Assembly: GCA_937901865.1 (NCBI GenBank) | Contig: CALDID010000023.1 | Location: 1-20,546 of the forward strand | Length of the DNA stretch: 20,546 nt | From: an uncultured Treponema sp. | GTDB lineage: Bacteria; Spirochaetota; Spirochaetia; Treponematales; Treponemataceae | Reading direction: 5' to 3' | Part shown: in pieces, positions 1-7,853 of the stretch | Layout of the letters: each line of letters opens with the position of its first letter | How positions within the stretch are numbered: position 1 is the first letter of the stretch | The notes under the pieces: model-generated | Databases searched by the model: none | Told to the model about the DNA's origin: nothing | What the model saw: the letters and a program-made list of their open reading frames with translations, nothing else | Program-made: the position numbers and the translations under genes

Positions 1-76
1 AGCCACGGGCTGCTTTGTAAGAGCCACGGGCTGCTTTGTAAGAGCCACGGGCTGCTTTGTAAGAGCCACGGGCTGC
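1..76. repeat. 21-bp tandem direct repeat (about 3.6 copies)
   Basis: Three identical 21-bp units start at 1, 22 and 43, and a fourth partial unit covers 64-76. The array reaches the window edge, so its true length is unknown. It lies immediately after the stop codon of the minus-strand lipase gene. Because 21 is a multiple of three, the minus-strand frame of the lipase continues through it after the stop and would read a repeated heptad QPVALTK. Two diverged copies with the same 21-bp spacing lie inside the lipase gene at 2146-2180. No inverted symmetry strong enough for a terminator is seen. Confidence 0.95.
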
Positions 77-81
77 GCCTG

Positions 82-2244
82 TTAGAGCTTGATGCCGATG
101 CGGAAAACGGGATAGAAAGAGAGGGAAGAGGTGAGGTCGAACAGCGTGAAATAATCGTTTGAGCGGCGAAGAGAGGGAGTAAATGCGCCGTCGTTAAATC
201 CGTCAATCGCGAAATCAACGCCAGCCATCGCGAGAAATTGAATGTGCCAGCGCGGCTGAAACGAAAGCACCAACGACGCGAACGGCACTTGCGAAACGCG
301 GTCTTCTTTGTCGGTTAAGTCAAAAATCCATTTCCATTCGCCCATAATGCCAGCGTTGAGTGCGCTAATGAGGGGAGTTTGCAACACAAAGCCTGCGCCT
401 GTCATTTCGGCTTGCAGTTCGCGCACGAGGTTTGTTCCCACTTCGGCGAAAAAATACGCGCGCGGATTGCCGATTTGCAGCCCCGTCGAAAGAAACGCAT
501 TTGAATCGAGCATCTGAATCGGTCGCACAGAAAGCGGAGCTTGCGCATTTTCCCATGCCCGTGCGGTCGCTTTTCGCCCAGAAGTGAGAGCAAATTGCTC
601 ATCTTTCGCGCTTTTCGCCGCCGTCAAATACAGCTCATAGCCGTTCAGAAGACTCGGTCGAATTGCGTCGAACTTCATCACGCCGAGTGAGCTTCCTGCG
701 GGGGAAAACTCTTCAAGCTCAACGGAGGTCTTTGTGGGGAGCATGCTGTCTTTCGTGATTTCAACGACGATGTTGCGATTGCCCTGAATGCCGATGTAGA
801 CCGTGCCAGAAAGCCCTTTTAGGATTTGGATTGAGCTGTCGTCGAGCTTTAAAACAGGCGCGCCGTTGACGACTTTCGCAATGACCTCATCGTTTTCGTC
901 GCGCACGAACACTTCTGCTTTGCCCTTGAAACGCAAAATATACGAGTTCGTCGCGTCGTACAGCTCCTCCTCGCTCATCGTCAAAAGCCACGCCAAATAG
1001 GTAACGCCGCTGTGCATATCGTTGAAGGCGGATTCGGCTTTGGGAATAAGCGTCGGGTTCGCTATCGAAATGAGCTTTTGCGCTAAAGACGGCTTTGTTT
1101 CTTTCGCTTCGCTCTCCACCTCCGCAAAGCTCTTCGCCAGCAGTCGCGAAAGCGGATTGTGCAGGGCGAGCGCACTTTTGTAGTAGCTTTCGGGGTTTTT
1201 GTTTATCGCCTGAAGCATTTCGGAGAGAATGTAGGGAAAATAGTTGCCCGACTTAAAGGGATAATACCGCCTGCCGAAATACTTTTCGTATGCCGCGCTC
1301 ATTTTCGGCAAATCGACATCGCAGAATTGCTTGAAATTGCGTGCGGTAAAATAATTCTTGAACGCGAGGACGTTGCCGTATTTGTGATAGCCCCATTCGC
1401 CCGATTCAAACGGCACGGACGGCACAACGTCTTCTTCGTTGACGATGTTCCAAATGTAGCCGTATGTTTCGCTGTTGTAATCTGTGGCGCGCGTCGTGTT
1501 GGGGGCGGCGAACGTGTAGGCGAGGATATTTTTGCTTTGCGCATCCTTGTCTTCGACGAGCTTGACGGCTAACAGGTTCGCTTCCGCCGCGCCGCGCGAA
1601 TGTCCCGTGAGCCAAAAGACCGTGTCGGCATACGAAAGATTTTTCTCGCTCAGATACGCATCGAGTTTTTCGATAACCTGCTTGACGGCGAGGGCGAAAC
1701 CTTCGTGTTCTTCGGGGAAGTTGGCGATTTTCTTGCCTTTTTTGTCGAAAACGCTGTTGGCGATGTTGGTGTTGCTAATCCATTCTTCTGCGCCGACGGG
1801 CGTTCCGCGAATTGCGACGACGACGATATTTTTGCCGTCGAGTGCGCGGTGTGCGAACGAAAATGCGCTTTGGTCGTTGCCGTAGCTGTCGGAGTAATCC
1901 ACGTCGTAGAAAAGCGCGATAGAATCTTCCTCGAAGCCCAACGCGAGATAAAAATCTTTCAAGAAATTAGTTCCCTCGCCGTTCACGTCGGTATATGCCG
2001 CTTGAGAGAGTGCGCACGACACAGCCGCGAAGTCGTGGTTATATGCGAACGAATCTTGCTCGCACAAAACGCGTTCGTTCCACGGCAATTCGACAGAAAA
2101 ATCAATTCCCCCCATAATCCCCGGCAATTCCACGTACACAGGCACAGCCTGTTTTGTAACAGATAGAGGCTGTTCTTGTGCGGTAGGGCGGGGGGAAAAG
2201 AGAATTATGAATAAAAATAAAAGAAAAAATCGTGAGAAAAACAT
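82..2244 (-). CDS. Exported class-3 lipase with beta-rich C-terminal domain
   Basis: 720 aa. A hydrophobic signal peptide covers about residues 1-22. The middle part matches the Lipase_3 alpha/beta-hydrolase family: an oxyanion-type strand with AIRGTP near 144-149, the nucleophile elbow GHSRG with Ser216, a probable catalytic Asp272 in EEDVVPSVP, and a probable His287 in YHKYG. It should hydrolyse ester bonds of lipids outside the cytoplasm; the substrate cannot be read from the sequence. Residues ~572-720 are unlike the lipase fold: roughly eight alternating hydrophobic/polar stretches separated by turns, suggesting a small beta-barrel or other beta domain that could hold the protein at the outer membrane (inference). 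It starts 18 bp after the oxidoreductase stop, so the two are probably co-transcribed. The region just after the signal peptide contains a diverged 21-bp repeat. No clear ribosome-binding site is visible. Confidence 0.85.
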   Translation of the reverse strand: MFFSRFFLLFLFIILFSPRPTAQEQPLSVTKQAVPVYVELPGIMGGIDFSVELPWNERVLCEQDSFAYNHDFAAVSCALSQAAYTDVNGEGTNFLKDFYLALGFEEDSIALFYDVDYSDSYGNDQSAFSFAHRALDGKNIVVVAIRGTPVGAEEWISNTNIANSVFDKKGKKIANFPEEHEGFALAVKQVIEKLDAYLSEKNLSYADTVFWLTGHSRGAAEANLLAVKLVEDKDAQSKNILAYTFAAPNTTRATDYNSETYGYIWNIVNEEDVVPSVPFESGEWGYHKYGNVLAFKNYFTARNFKQFCDVDLPKMSAAYEKYFGRRYYPFKSGNYFPYILSEMLQAINKNPESYYKSALALHNPLSRLLAKSFAEVESEAKETKPSLAQKLISIANPTLIPKAESAFNDMHSGVTYLAWLLTMSEEELYDATNSYILRFKGKAEVFVRDENDEVIAKVVNGAPVLKLDDSSIQILKGLSGTVYIGIQGNRNIVVEITKDSMLPTKTSVELEEFSPAGSSLGVMKFDAIRPSLLNGYELYLTAAKSAKDEQFALTSGRKATARAWENAQAPLSVRPIQMLDSNAFLSTGLQIGNPRAYFFAEVGTNLVRELQAEMTGAGFVLQTPLISALNAGIMGEWKWIFDLTDKEDRVSQVPFASLVLSFQPRWHIQFLAMAGVDFAIDGFNDGAFTPSLRRSNDYFTLFDLTSSLSFYPVFRIGIKL
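2146..2180. repeat. Diverged 21-bp repeat copies inside the lipase gene
   Basis: Two imperfect copies of the unit seen at 1-76, in the same orientation and also 21 bp apart (GCCTG at 2147 and GGCTG at 2168). On the minus strand they encode QPLSVTK followed by QAVPVYV, in the same codon phase as the QPVALTK heptad downstream of the stop. They sit directly after the signal peptide, in what is likely a flexible linker. Confidence 0.55.
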
Positions 2245-2262
2245 AATGCGGCTCTACAAAAA

Positions 2263-3885
2263 CTATTTTTTATAAGCGAGTTGCAAACTCTTGCTCAATG
2301 CCGCCGCCGCTTTTTCGCCGTCCATCGCGCTTGAAACAATGCCGCCAGAGTAGCCAGAGCCTTCGCCGCACGGATAGAGATTTTCGAGCGCGACGCAGAC
2401 AAGGCTTTCTTTGTCGCGTAGGATTCTCACGGGAGTTGAAGTGCGTGTTTCGATAGCGATAAGGAGCGCGTCGGGGCATTTGTAGCCTTTCATAGTGTGG
2501 TTGAAATCGTCGAATGCTTTTGCGAGGCGGTCTGCAATCGCACTCGGCAGCCATTCGTCAATGCGGCTTGAAACGACACCTGGTGTGTAGCTCGTGGCGG
2601 GCAGTGTTTCGCTTTCGGCGTGATTGATGAAGTCGGTCATTCGCTGTGCGGGGGCTTTTTGCGCTTCGCCGTGCTGCTTTGCGAGTTGCTCGAGGTGCTT
2701 TCGGTACAATAAGCCAGCCAAAGCGACAGAACCGCGCTTCTTTGCTGCGCTAACGAACTCTTCTGGAATGTCTTCGGGGCGCGTTTCCACGACGATAGCG
2801 GCGTTTGACCACTTGGAATTTCGTGCCGCGCTGCTCATTCCGTTCACGACGATTTCGTCGCTGTCTGTGCTCGACGGCACGACAAAGCCGCCAGGACACA
2901 TACAAAACGAATAGACACCGCGCCCGTCAATCTGCGTTACAAGGCGATATTCTGCGGTGGGGAGGTTGTCGGTTCTGCCGTGATACTGGATTGAATCGAT
3001 GAGAGTTCGAGGGTGTTCCACGCGCACTCCGACGGCGAACGTCTTTGCTTCGAGTGCGGTGGGGGCTTGCTCTGCGATGATGTCATAGATGTCGGTGGCA
3101 GAATGCCCTGTCGCGAGAATGACTGCGTCGGCAAAGTAGGATTTTTCGTCGCCTGTGTGGGTGTCCCTTGCTTTTATGCCGATGACTTTTTTTGTGCCGT
3201 CGGCATAGATAAAGCCTGTGCAGCGTGTGTTGAAGTGGATTTCGCCGCCGAGAGAGCGGATTTTGTCGCACATTGCGTTTACGATTTTGGGGAGGCGGTC
3301 TGTGCCGATGTGTGGGTGTGCGTCGGTCAAAATCTTTTCATCTGCACCGAAATGAGCGAATATGCGGAGGATTTTCGAGATGTCGCCGCGCTTGTTGCTT
3401 CTGGTGTAGAGCTTGCCGTCGCTGAATGTGCCTGCGCCGCCCTCGCCGAAGCAGTAATTTGAATCTGCGCCGACTTCGCCTTTTGTGCTGATTTGTGCGA
3501 TGTCGCGCTTTCGCTCTGACGTGCCTTCGCCGCGCTCGATGATGATAGGCTTTATCCCGTCTTCTAAGAGGCGGAATGCGCTGAATAAGCCAGCTGGACC
3601 TGAGCCGATAATGAGGGCTGTTTTTTCGCCTGCACTTTTCCACTCGGGAACATCTGTGTTGCTTTCAGGCTTTTCGCCGATGTATGCGCGGTATTTTAGA
3701 TAGAGCTTTGTTTTGCCGTGTCGGGCATCGATTGATTTCTTGATGAAAACAAGAGCTACATCGTCGGCGCGTGCCGTGATACCTTTGTCAAAAAGAGCTT
3801 TGAGGGCTTTTTTTTCTACGATAGCATTTTTATTGTTGCTTCTTTCCTCTTCGGGCAGCATTGTAAAAGAAATGTCTGTAACCAT
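2263..3885 (-). CDS. FAD-dependent oxidoreductase, COG2509 type
   Basis: 540 aa. Residues ~90-118 hold a dinucleotide-binding fold with GSGPAGL (94-100) ending in the acidic IIERG strand. It is followed by the block GADSNYCFGEGGAGTFSDGK, typical of the uncharacterised FAD-dependent dehydrogenases grouped as COG2509. The C-terminus carries a second FAD-contact block, GEGSGYSGGIVSSAMDG (~513-529). The N-terminal ~85 residues form a small domain also typical of this family, and its alignment supports the first ATG as start. A flavin redox enzyme in the cytoplasm is well supported; the substrate is unknown. It is first in a probable two-gene unit with the lipase. The promoter at 3893-3922 puts the expected transcription start at or next to the ATG, so the mRNA is probably leaderless. 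Confidence 0.88.
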   Translation of the reverse strand: MVTDISFTMLPEEERSNNKNAIVEKKALKALFDKGITARADDVALVFIKKSIDARHGKTKLYLKYRAYIGEKPESNTDVPEWKSAGEKTALIIGSGPAGLFSAFRLLEDGIKPIIIERGEGTSERKRDIAQISTKGEVGADSNYCFGEGGAGTFSDGKLYTRSNKRGDISKILRIFAHFGADEKILTDAHPHIGTDRLPKIVNAMCDKIRSLGGEIHFNTRCTGFIYADGTKKVIGIKARDTHTGDEKSYFADAVILATGHSATDIYDIIAEQAPTALEAKTFAVGVRVEHPRTLIDSIQYHGRTDNLPTAEYRLVTQIDGRGVYSFCMCPGGFVVPSSTDSDEIVVNGMSSAARNSKWSNAAIVVETRPEDIPEEFVSAAKKRGSVALAGLLYRKHLEQLAKQHGEAQKAPAQRMTDFINHAESETLPATSYTPGVVSSRIDEWLPSAIADRLAKAFDDFNHTMKGYKCPDALLIAIETRTSTPVRILRDKESLVCVALENLYPCGEGSGYSGGIVSSAMDGEKAAAALSKSLQLAYKK

Positions 3886-3892
3886 AGAACAA

Positions 3893-3922
3893 ATTATACA
3901 CTCAAATGCTTTTTATAGTCCA
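3893..3922 (-). promoter_or_regulatory. Promoter of the oxidoreductase-lipase unit, leaderless
   Basis: On the minus strand a perfect TATAAT occupies 3893-3898, with a TGGACT -35 at 3917-3922 and an 18-bp spacer. The A of the start ATG at 3885 lies 8 bases past the last T of TATAAT (7 intervening bases), so the predicted transcription start coincides with the start codon. No Shine-Dalgarno sequence precedes it. Confidence 0.65.
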
Positions 3923-3958
3923 TAGCGCGCTTTTCTGTGTTTCGCTTGTAAAATTCGA

Positions 3959-3987
3959 TTGACTAAAAAGATAAAATCCTTTATGCT
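3959..3987 (+). promoter_or_regulatory. Promoter of the PUR-family gene
   Basis: TTGACT at 3959-3964 and TATGCT at 3982-3987 with a 17-bp spacer: a good housekeeping-sigma match. The start of transcription should fall near 3994, giving a leader of about 30 nt. A strong ribosome-binding site, AAGGAAGG at 4011-4018, lies 5 nt before the ATG. Confidence 0.7.
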
Positions 3988-4023
3988 ACGTCTATTCCCA
4001 CTACATTTTTAAGGAAGGATTTT

Positions 4024-4467
4024 ATGGCTATTCGCGGTGAGCTTTTTACTAAACAAGTTACGTTGGACAACCGTTCTTATTTTTTTAATGTGAAGCAGAA
4101 CAGAACAGGTGATGTGTTTTTACAGGTTGTTGAGAGCAAAAGCAAGGACGGAGGCGATTTTGACCGTCATCAGATAGCGATTTTTGCGGACGACTTGCAG
4201 AAGTTTCTTCAAGGAATGGACGATTCTTTGCAGTTCATCGAAAAAGAGCTGAAAGCTCGCGAAAAGGCTAAAGCAGAAAAGAAAGCTGCTAAAGAAGCAA
4301 AATTTGCGCGCGGCGGCGACAATGCGGAAAGCGGCAAGAAGATTTATCGCAGAAAAGGAGAAAGCCGCCTTGTTGCACAGAAGAATGCAAAACGTGTTCA
4401 CGTTGTTTCAAAGCGAAAGAATGTAGAAAACGAAGAAAATACTGCTAATACAGCAGATTCTGAATAG
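4024..4467 (+). CDS. PUR-alpha/DUF3276 family nucleic-acid-binding protein
   Basis: 147 aa. The N-terminal ~75 residues carry the compact PUR repeat pattern: strands around GELFTKQV, YFFNVKQNRTGDVFLQVVES and HQIAIFADDLQKFLQGM, then a helix. This is the bacterial PUR family that includes BpuR of Borrelia, a small dimeric protein binding single-stranded DNA and RNA and acting as a translational/transcriptional regulator. After the domain comes a Lys/Ala-rich helix (~85-105) and a basic, low-complexity tail ending in an acidic stretch, which is longer than the bare domain and may add nucleic-acid contacts (inference). It is monocistronic, with its own promoter and strong ribosome-binding site, and faces rnhB head-on with only 22 bp between the two stops. 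The family call is firm; its regulatory targets are unknown. Confidence 0.88.
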   Translation: MAIRGELFTKQVTLDNRSYFFNVKQNRTGDVFLQVVESKSKDGGDFDRHQIAIFADDLQKFLQGMDDSLQFIEKELKAREKAKAEKKAAKEAKFARGGDNAESGKKIYRRKGESRLVAQKNAKRVHVVSKRKNVENEENTANTADSE

Positions 4468-4478
4468 TTTTTACGGCG

Positions 4479-4493
4479 TTAGGCTATGCCTAA
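4479..4493. terminator. Small hairpin between convergent genes
   Basis: A 6-bp perfect stem (TTAGGC/GCCTAA) with a 3-nt loop lies between the PUR-family gene and rnhB and overlaps the rnhB stop codon. No U-run follows on either strand, so it is a weak terminator at best; it is the only candidate in the 22-bp gap. Confidence 0.3.
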
Positions 4494-5110
4494 TATGAGA
4501 ATGTCTGTCGTTGAATGGGGCTTGCTCCTATTTCACGGCAGATTTTTTTATGCTGCGGAGTAGGGTAGCCCTTATGTTTTGCATAGCCATATTGTGGATA
4601 GAGCTTGTCGTAGGCTATCATAATGCGGTCGCGCTCTTCTTTTGCGATAATGCTAGCCGCCATTACTGCAGGATATTTTGCATCGGCCTTTGGTTCGCAG
4701 CTGCACGAAATTGATACATTGGGGCAAAATGTGCCGTCTGTCATTCCTTGTATTTCTATAGTGTCAAGCGAAAGATTGTTTGCTTTTAAGAAGTCGGGCA
4801 ATTTTTTCATCATATCGTCAAACGCTAATTTCATTGCTAAAAGACTTGCTTGTAAGATGTTTATTTCATCGATTTTTTTTTGGTCAACAATGCCTAATCC
4901 CCAGCAGGATTTTTCTTTTATGATAGGCTCTATAGAAGCTCTTTTTTTGGGCGAGAGCTTTTTGCTGTCATTGAGAATAGTAATAGGGAAATCGGGCGGC
5001 AAAATAACAGCTCCTGCTGTAACAGGTCCTGCTAAAGGCCCTCTGCCAGCCTCATCAAATCCGCACATTAAAATTATTTTTCTGCCATTGTCTGTGTTAT
5101 TAGAATCCAT
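4490..5110 (-). CDS. rnhB: Ribonuclease HII
   Basis: 206 aa from the chosen start. RNase HII removes RNA from RNA/DNA hybrids, including Okazaki primers and single ribonucleotides, in the cytoplasm. The hallmark DEAGRGPLAGPV sits at 19-30 (catalytic Asp19, Glu20). Further carboxylates are Asp125 (TDG) and Asp143 in KADAKYPAVMAASIIAKEER, followed by the family tail YGYAKHKGYPT and GASPIQRQTF. A short Cys-rich stretch (CPNVSISCSC, ~129-138) before the third motif is unusual. The frame is open upstream to an ATG at 5152 (220 aa), but that would overlap the previous gene by 53 bp. The ATG at 5110 overlaps it by only 11 bp and has AGGGA 9 nt before it. An ATG at 5068, nearer the DEAGRG motif, is also possible. 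It is the last gene of the minus-strand operon. Confidence 0.95.
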   Translation of the reverse strand: MDSNNTDNGRKIILMCGFDEAGRGPLAGPVTAGAVILPPDFPITILNDSKKLSPKKRASIEPIIKEKSCWGLGIVDQKKIDEINILQASLLAMKLAFDDMMKKLPDFLKANNLSLDTIEIQGMTDGTFCPNVSISCSCEPKADAKYPAVMAASIIAKEERDRIMIAYDKLYPQYGYAKHKGYPTPQHKKICREIGASPIQRQTFSY

Positions 5111-7214
5111 TGTTTGCAGTCCCTGTGTCTTCATTGAGAGATGATTTTGCATCTTGCCAAATAGGATTTATGCCGCGTTTTTCCGAAAGTTTGCCAGTGA
5201 AAGTATTATTGTAAAATCTTGCAACCGTTCCGCCTAGCTCTGCAATGCGTCCGAGGTGCGCTGTGATTTGGCAGAATGTTTCTGAAAGGGTGAATTTGCA
5301 GTTTTGGCACGAAAAGTTTATTGCAGTATCTGCTGTTGAAGTAACTCTGCTGCCTGTTACAAGAATTTCAGAATCATAAGCATTCACGTTGCTTGAATAA
5401 GTGTTTCCCTTTACGGTCAATCCGCTATTCCGCAACGAAAGTTCTGATGTATTCATATCGATTGCTGTGCCTGTTTGCGAAAATACTGCGATTAACTCCG
5501 AGTCCGAAATATCAGCTTTTGAATCAGTAAGTGTAATAAAATGTACTGCGCTGTCGTCGTCTGTGTTTGCATAATCGGAAGCTGTTGTTTTTTCAATAAT
5601 GCAGTCTTTTATCACAATGCTTGCATTAGAAATCGTAATTTGCGAACTTGCAGGGAGAATAATATGTGCGTTGCTGCTTCCAATAAGCTCAAAGTTTGAT
5701 GAAAGCATTAGAGGTGCAGTATCGCCTTTTATTGTGCCATTGACGTGGACACGGATTTTTTCTGATTGATTTATTATAGATACAAGCGACGTAAGTGATG
5801 TAAAGGGGTGTTCTTTACTTCCGTCTTCCGAGACACCAGTTTTTTGTGATTGTACATAGTAGTTAAAGTTATCGATTTGCACTTTGTAAGAATTTGTCGT
5901 GCTTTTATTTCCTGCTGCATCGACTGCATAAGCGGTAATGTTATAATCTATTGCAGATTCTTTGTAAGGTTGCAGTAATAGATAAGAATCGCTCATCTTT
6001 TTGTCAGCGATAGAATAAACGTTTTTATTATCATTTTTTTCTGCAACAATACTATCGATTGAATAGAAAATATGCGCACCACTCTCGGCTGAAAAAGTAA
6101 TTTTAACAGCTTTCCTAGAGAAATTATCTTCTGCACTTGATATGATTTCGGGCGGCTCTGGAGGGCGGCGGTCTATTACTAAAGGAACGGAGAGCTTTCC
6201 TTGATATACAGTGTCGTAATAAACCGAAAAAGTTGCATTTTTTTCTATGCTGTCGCCAGGAAATACGTCTGCTGTTACACTAGAAAAAGCTCCGCTGTCG
6301 ATTTGGATTGATTTGCTTGATGGTGATTTATAATTCCCTATAGTATATCCTGCGTCTCCGCTTATAGAAAACGTGAGAAATCCTTTATCGTCTTTCGTTG
6401 TTATGATTTTGGGTGTCGGTGGCAATGCAAATGAATGAATCCTGTTCTCTGAAGAATAAATAATGCTTTGCCATCGAATAACATGAGGTACACTTCTATC
6501 TATATAGATAGAAGATGTTGATGCACTCCAATCACTATCATCGATTGCATAGATAAGTTTTTTTCCAGTGAACTTAAATGTATTCCATTCATTTATTTCA
6601 AAAGGAACGCTTCTTTTTGCGAAACTTCCCATCATTTTTCCAGCTGTCTGAATGACAAAACGCCATTTCATTTCGTCAGCGGCTACAATACAAGGGATAT
6701 ACTCTGCAACATTGCTTTGCTCTGCTAGTTGTAGCGGTTGTCCTTGCAAGAAAGAAGTTTTTTCGATGTTGCTACCGATTTTATACATTACCTTTGACGG
6801 CATTTCGATAATATCGCCTGCGGTATACTGAATTACAGGTGTTGCAGAAAGAGAAGATATAAAACTTGATACATCTTTGTCGTTTGAAAACTCTTCTTTA
6901 ACGCTGTAGCTAATGCGAAACTCTTGTTTGTTTGATTTATCATCGATAGCTACGATTCTTAAATCAATAGGACCTGTTTGGTCTATTAAAACTGGTCCGT
7001 CGTAAGCGAATCCTGTTACAGCAGGGTCTGTTCCGCTGGTAGAATAAAAAATCTCTGCATTTTCCGAAGTAGAAATAACAAGAGGCTGCTTATTTGCCCA
7101 TACACCGCGCGAAGGGCTTATAATGTCTGCTTCTGAAAGTGAAAAACCTTCTGAAAGCAAAAAAAATAAAGTGAATATTGTTACTATAAACTTTTTAAGC
7201 AGTGTATGGTTCAT
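5100..7214 (-). CDS. Exported chitobiase-C-like and beta-helix repeat protein
   Basis: 704 aa, function not recognised. A hydrophobic signal peptide covers ~8-26. Residues ~33-105 match the CHB_HEX_C type domain (chitobiase/beta-hexosaminidase C-terminal), with the typical AEIFYSTSGTDP and LRIVAIDD elements. A second copy lies at ~355-447 (AHIFYSIDS, ITAYAVDAAGNKS). Residues ~460-475 (SEDGSKEHPFTSL) resemble the start of DUF1565/pectate-lyase-like repeats, and ~500-680 has short repeating strands with Asn/Ser/Asp turns typical of a right-handed parallel beta-helix. No catalytic motif is evident; binding to a polysaccharide or envelope component is plausible but inferred. It lies between the phosphoribosyltransferase gene (12-bp gap) and rnhB (11-bp overlap), so it is made from a housekeeping operon rather than a surface-protein locus. 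Confidence 0.8.
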   Translation of the reverse strand: MNHTLLKKFIVTIFTLFFLLSEGFSLSEADIISPSRGVWANKQPLVISTSENAEIFYSTSGTDPAVTGFAYDGPVLIDQTGPIDLRIVAIDDKSNKQEFRISYSVKEEFSNDKDVSSFISSLSATPVIQYTAGDIIEMPSKVMYKIGSNIEKTSFLQGQPLQLAEQSNVAEYIPCIVAADEMKWRFVIQTAGKMMGSFAKRSVPFEINEWNTFKFTGKKLIYAIDDSDWSASTSSIYIDRSVPHVIRWQSIIYSSENRIHSFALPPTPKIITTKDDKGFLTFSISGDAGYTIGNYKSPSSKSIQIDSGAFSSVTADVFPGDSIEKNATFSVYYDTVYQGKLSVPLVIDRRPPEPPEIISSAEDNFSRKAVKITFSAESGAHIFYSIDSIVAEKNDNKNVYSIADKKMSDSYLLLQPYKESAIDYNITAYAVDAAGNKSTTNSYKVQIDNFNYYVQSQKTGVSEDGSKEHPFTSLTSLVSIINQSEKIRVHVNGTIKGDTAPLMLSSNFELIGSSNAHIILPASSQITISNASIVIKDCIIEKTTASDYANTDDDSAVHFITLTDSKADISDSELIAVFSQTGTAIDMNTSELSLRNSGLTVKGNTYSSNVNAYDSEILVTGSRVTSTADTAINFSCQNCKFTLSETFCQITAHLGRIAELGGTVARFYNNTFTGKLSEKRGINPIWQDAKSSLNEDTGTANNGF

Positions 7215-7226
7215 AAGCGTTCTCTC

Positions 7227-7838
7227 TTACTTGTTTACAAGAATTGGGTCAAGAATCTTTTTGAGTTCTGGGTCATCTTTGTAGTAGTACTTTTCAAGCT
7301 CTTCTGGAGTAAGTCCTACAAGTTCGTGACTCATATAATGAATCCAACGGTCTTCCTCTGGTTTTGTAATCATCAATTCACGACAGAAATAATCTGGCTG
7401 AATTGGTTGAGGTTCTTTGTATGTGAAATGCTTGTAATCGTGAACGACAACTTTGATGTCTTTTCTCGGAATTCCCTTTTCCATAAGCAATTCGACGAGA
7501 TAGTTTATGGTACGCCCTGTGTCGAAAATATCATCGATAACAAGAATCTTATCGCCATGTCTTAAATGTTCTGGTGCGTATGTCCAACCGTCAACCATAA
7601 CTTTGTCTTGCTGGCGAATATTTGTGTAAGAGCGTGCAACAACCGCCGCATAAAGAACTGGGTGGTGTTCTTTTCTCACAATCTTGAAATATTCGCTGAT
7701 AACGTTTGCCATATACGCTCCTCCGCGCAGAGAAGCATAAATGACATCTGGCACAAATCTTTCTTCATTGTAGATGTGATACGCCATTTTTAATGCGTCA
7801 TTTCGCACTTTGTCGTAAGGCAAAAATTCTTTAATCAT
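7227..7838 (-). CDS. Phosphoribosyltransferase, hypoxanthine/xanthine PRT-like
   Basis: 203 aa. The type I phosphoribosyltransferase signature ILVIDDIFDTGRT lies at 98-110 and binds PRPP through the paired acidic residues and the following loop. An upstream ASLRGG (35-40) corresponds to the PPi-binding loop, and DYKHFTYKEP plus a late aromatic/acidic segment form the hood. The pattern resembles Hpt1/COG2236-type enzymes that salvage hypoxanthine, guanine or xanthine; the base preference cannot be read with confidence. The charged C-terminal ~40 residues may form a family-specific tail. A ribosome-binding site (AAGGGG) stands 5 nt before the ATG. It follows the cysteine desulfurase gene by 15 bp and so belongs to the same operon. 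Confidence 0.88.
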   Translation of the reverse strand: MIKEFLPYDKVRNDALKMAYHIYNEERFVPDVIYASLRGGAYMANVISEYFKIVRKEHHPVLYAAVVARSYTNIRQQDKVMVDGWTYAPEHLRHGDKILVIDDIFDTGRTINYLVELLMEKGIPRKDIKVVVHDYKHFTYKEPQPIQPDYFCRELMITKPEEDRWIHYMSHELVGLTPEELEKYYYKDDPELKKILDPILVNK

Positions 7839-7853
7839 AAAAACCCCTTGCTC

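Noticed and set aside
1159..2166. Plus-strand open frames of 117-188 codons opposite the lipase
   Set aside because: The minus strand encodes a recognisable lipase with intact catalytic motifs; the opposite frames have no family features.
4479..4493. Full-strength bidirectional terminator between the PUR-family gene and rnhB
   Set aside because: The stem is only 6 bp and no U-run follows on either strand; I list it only as a weak hairpin.
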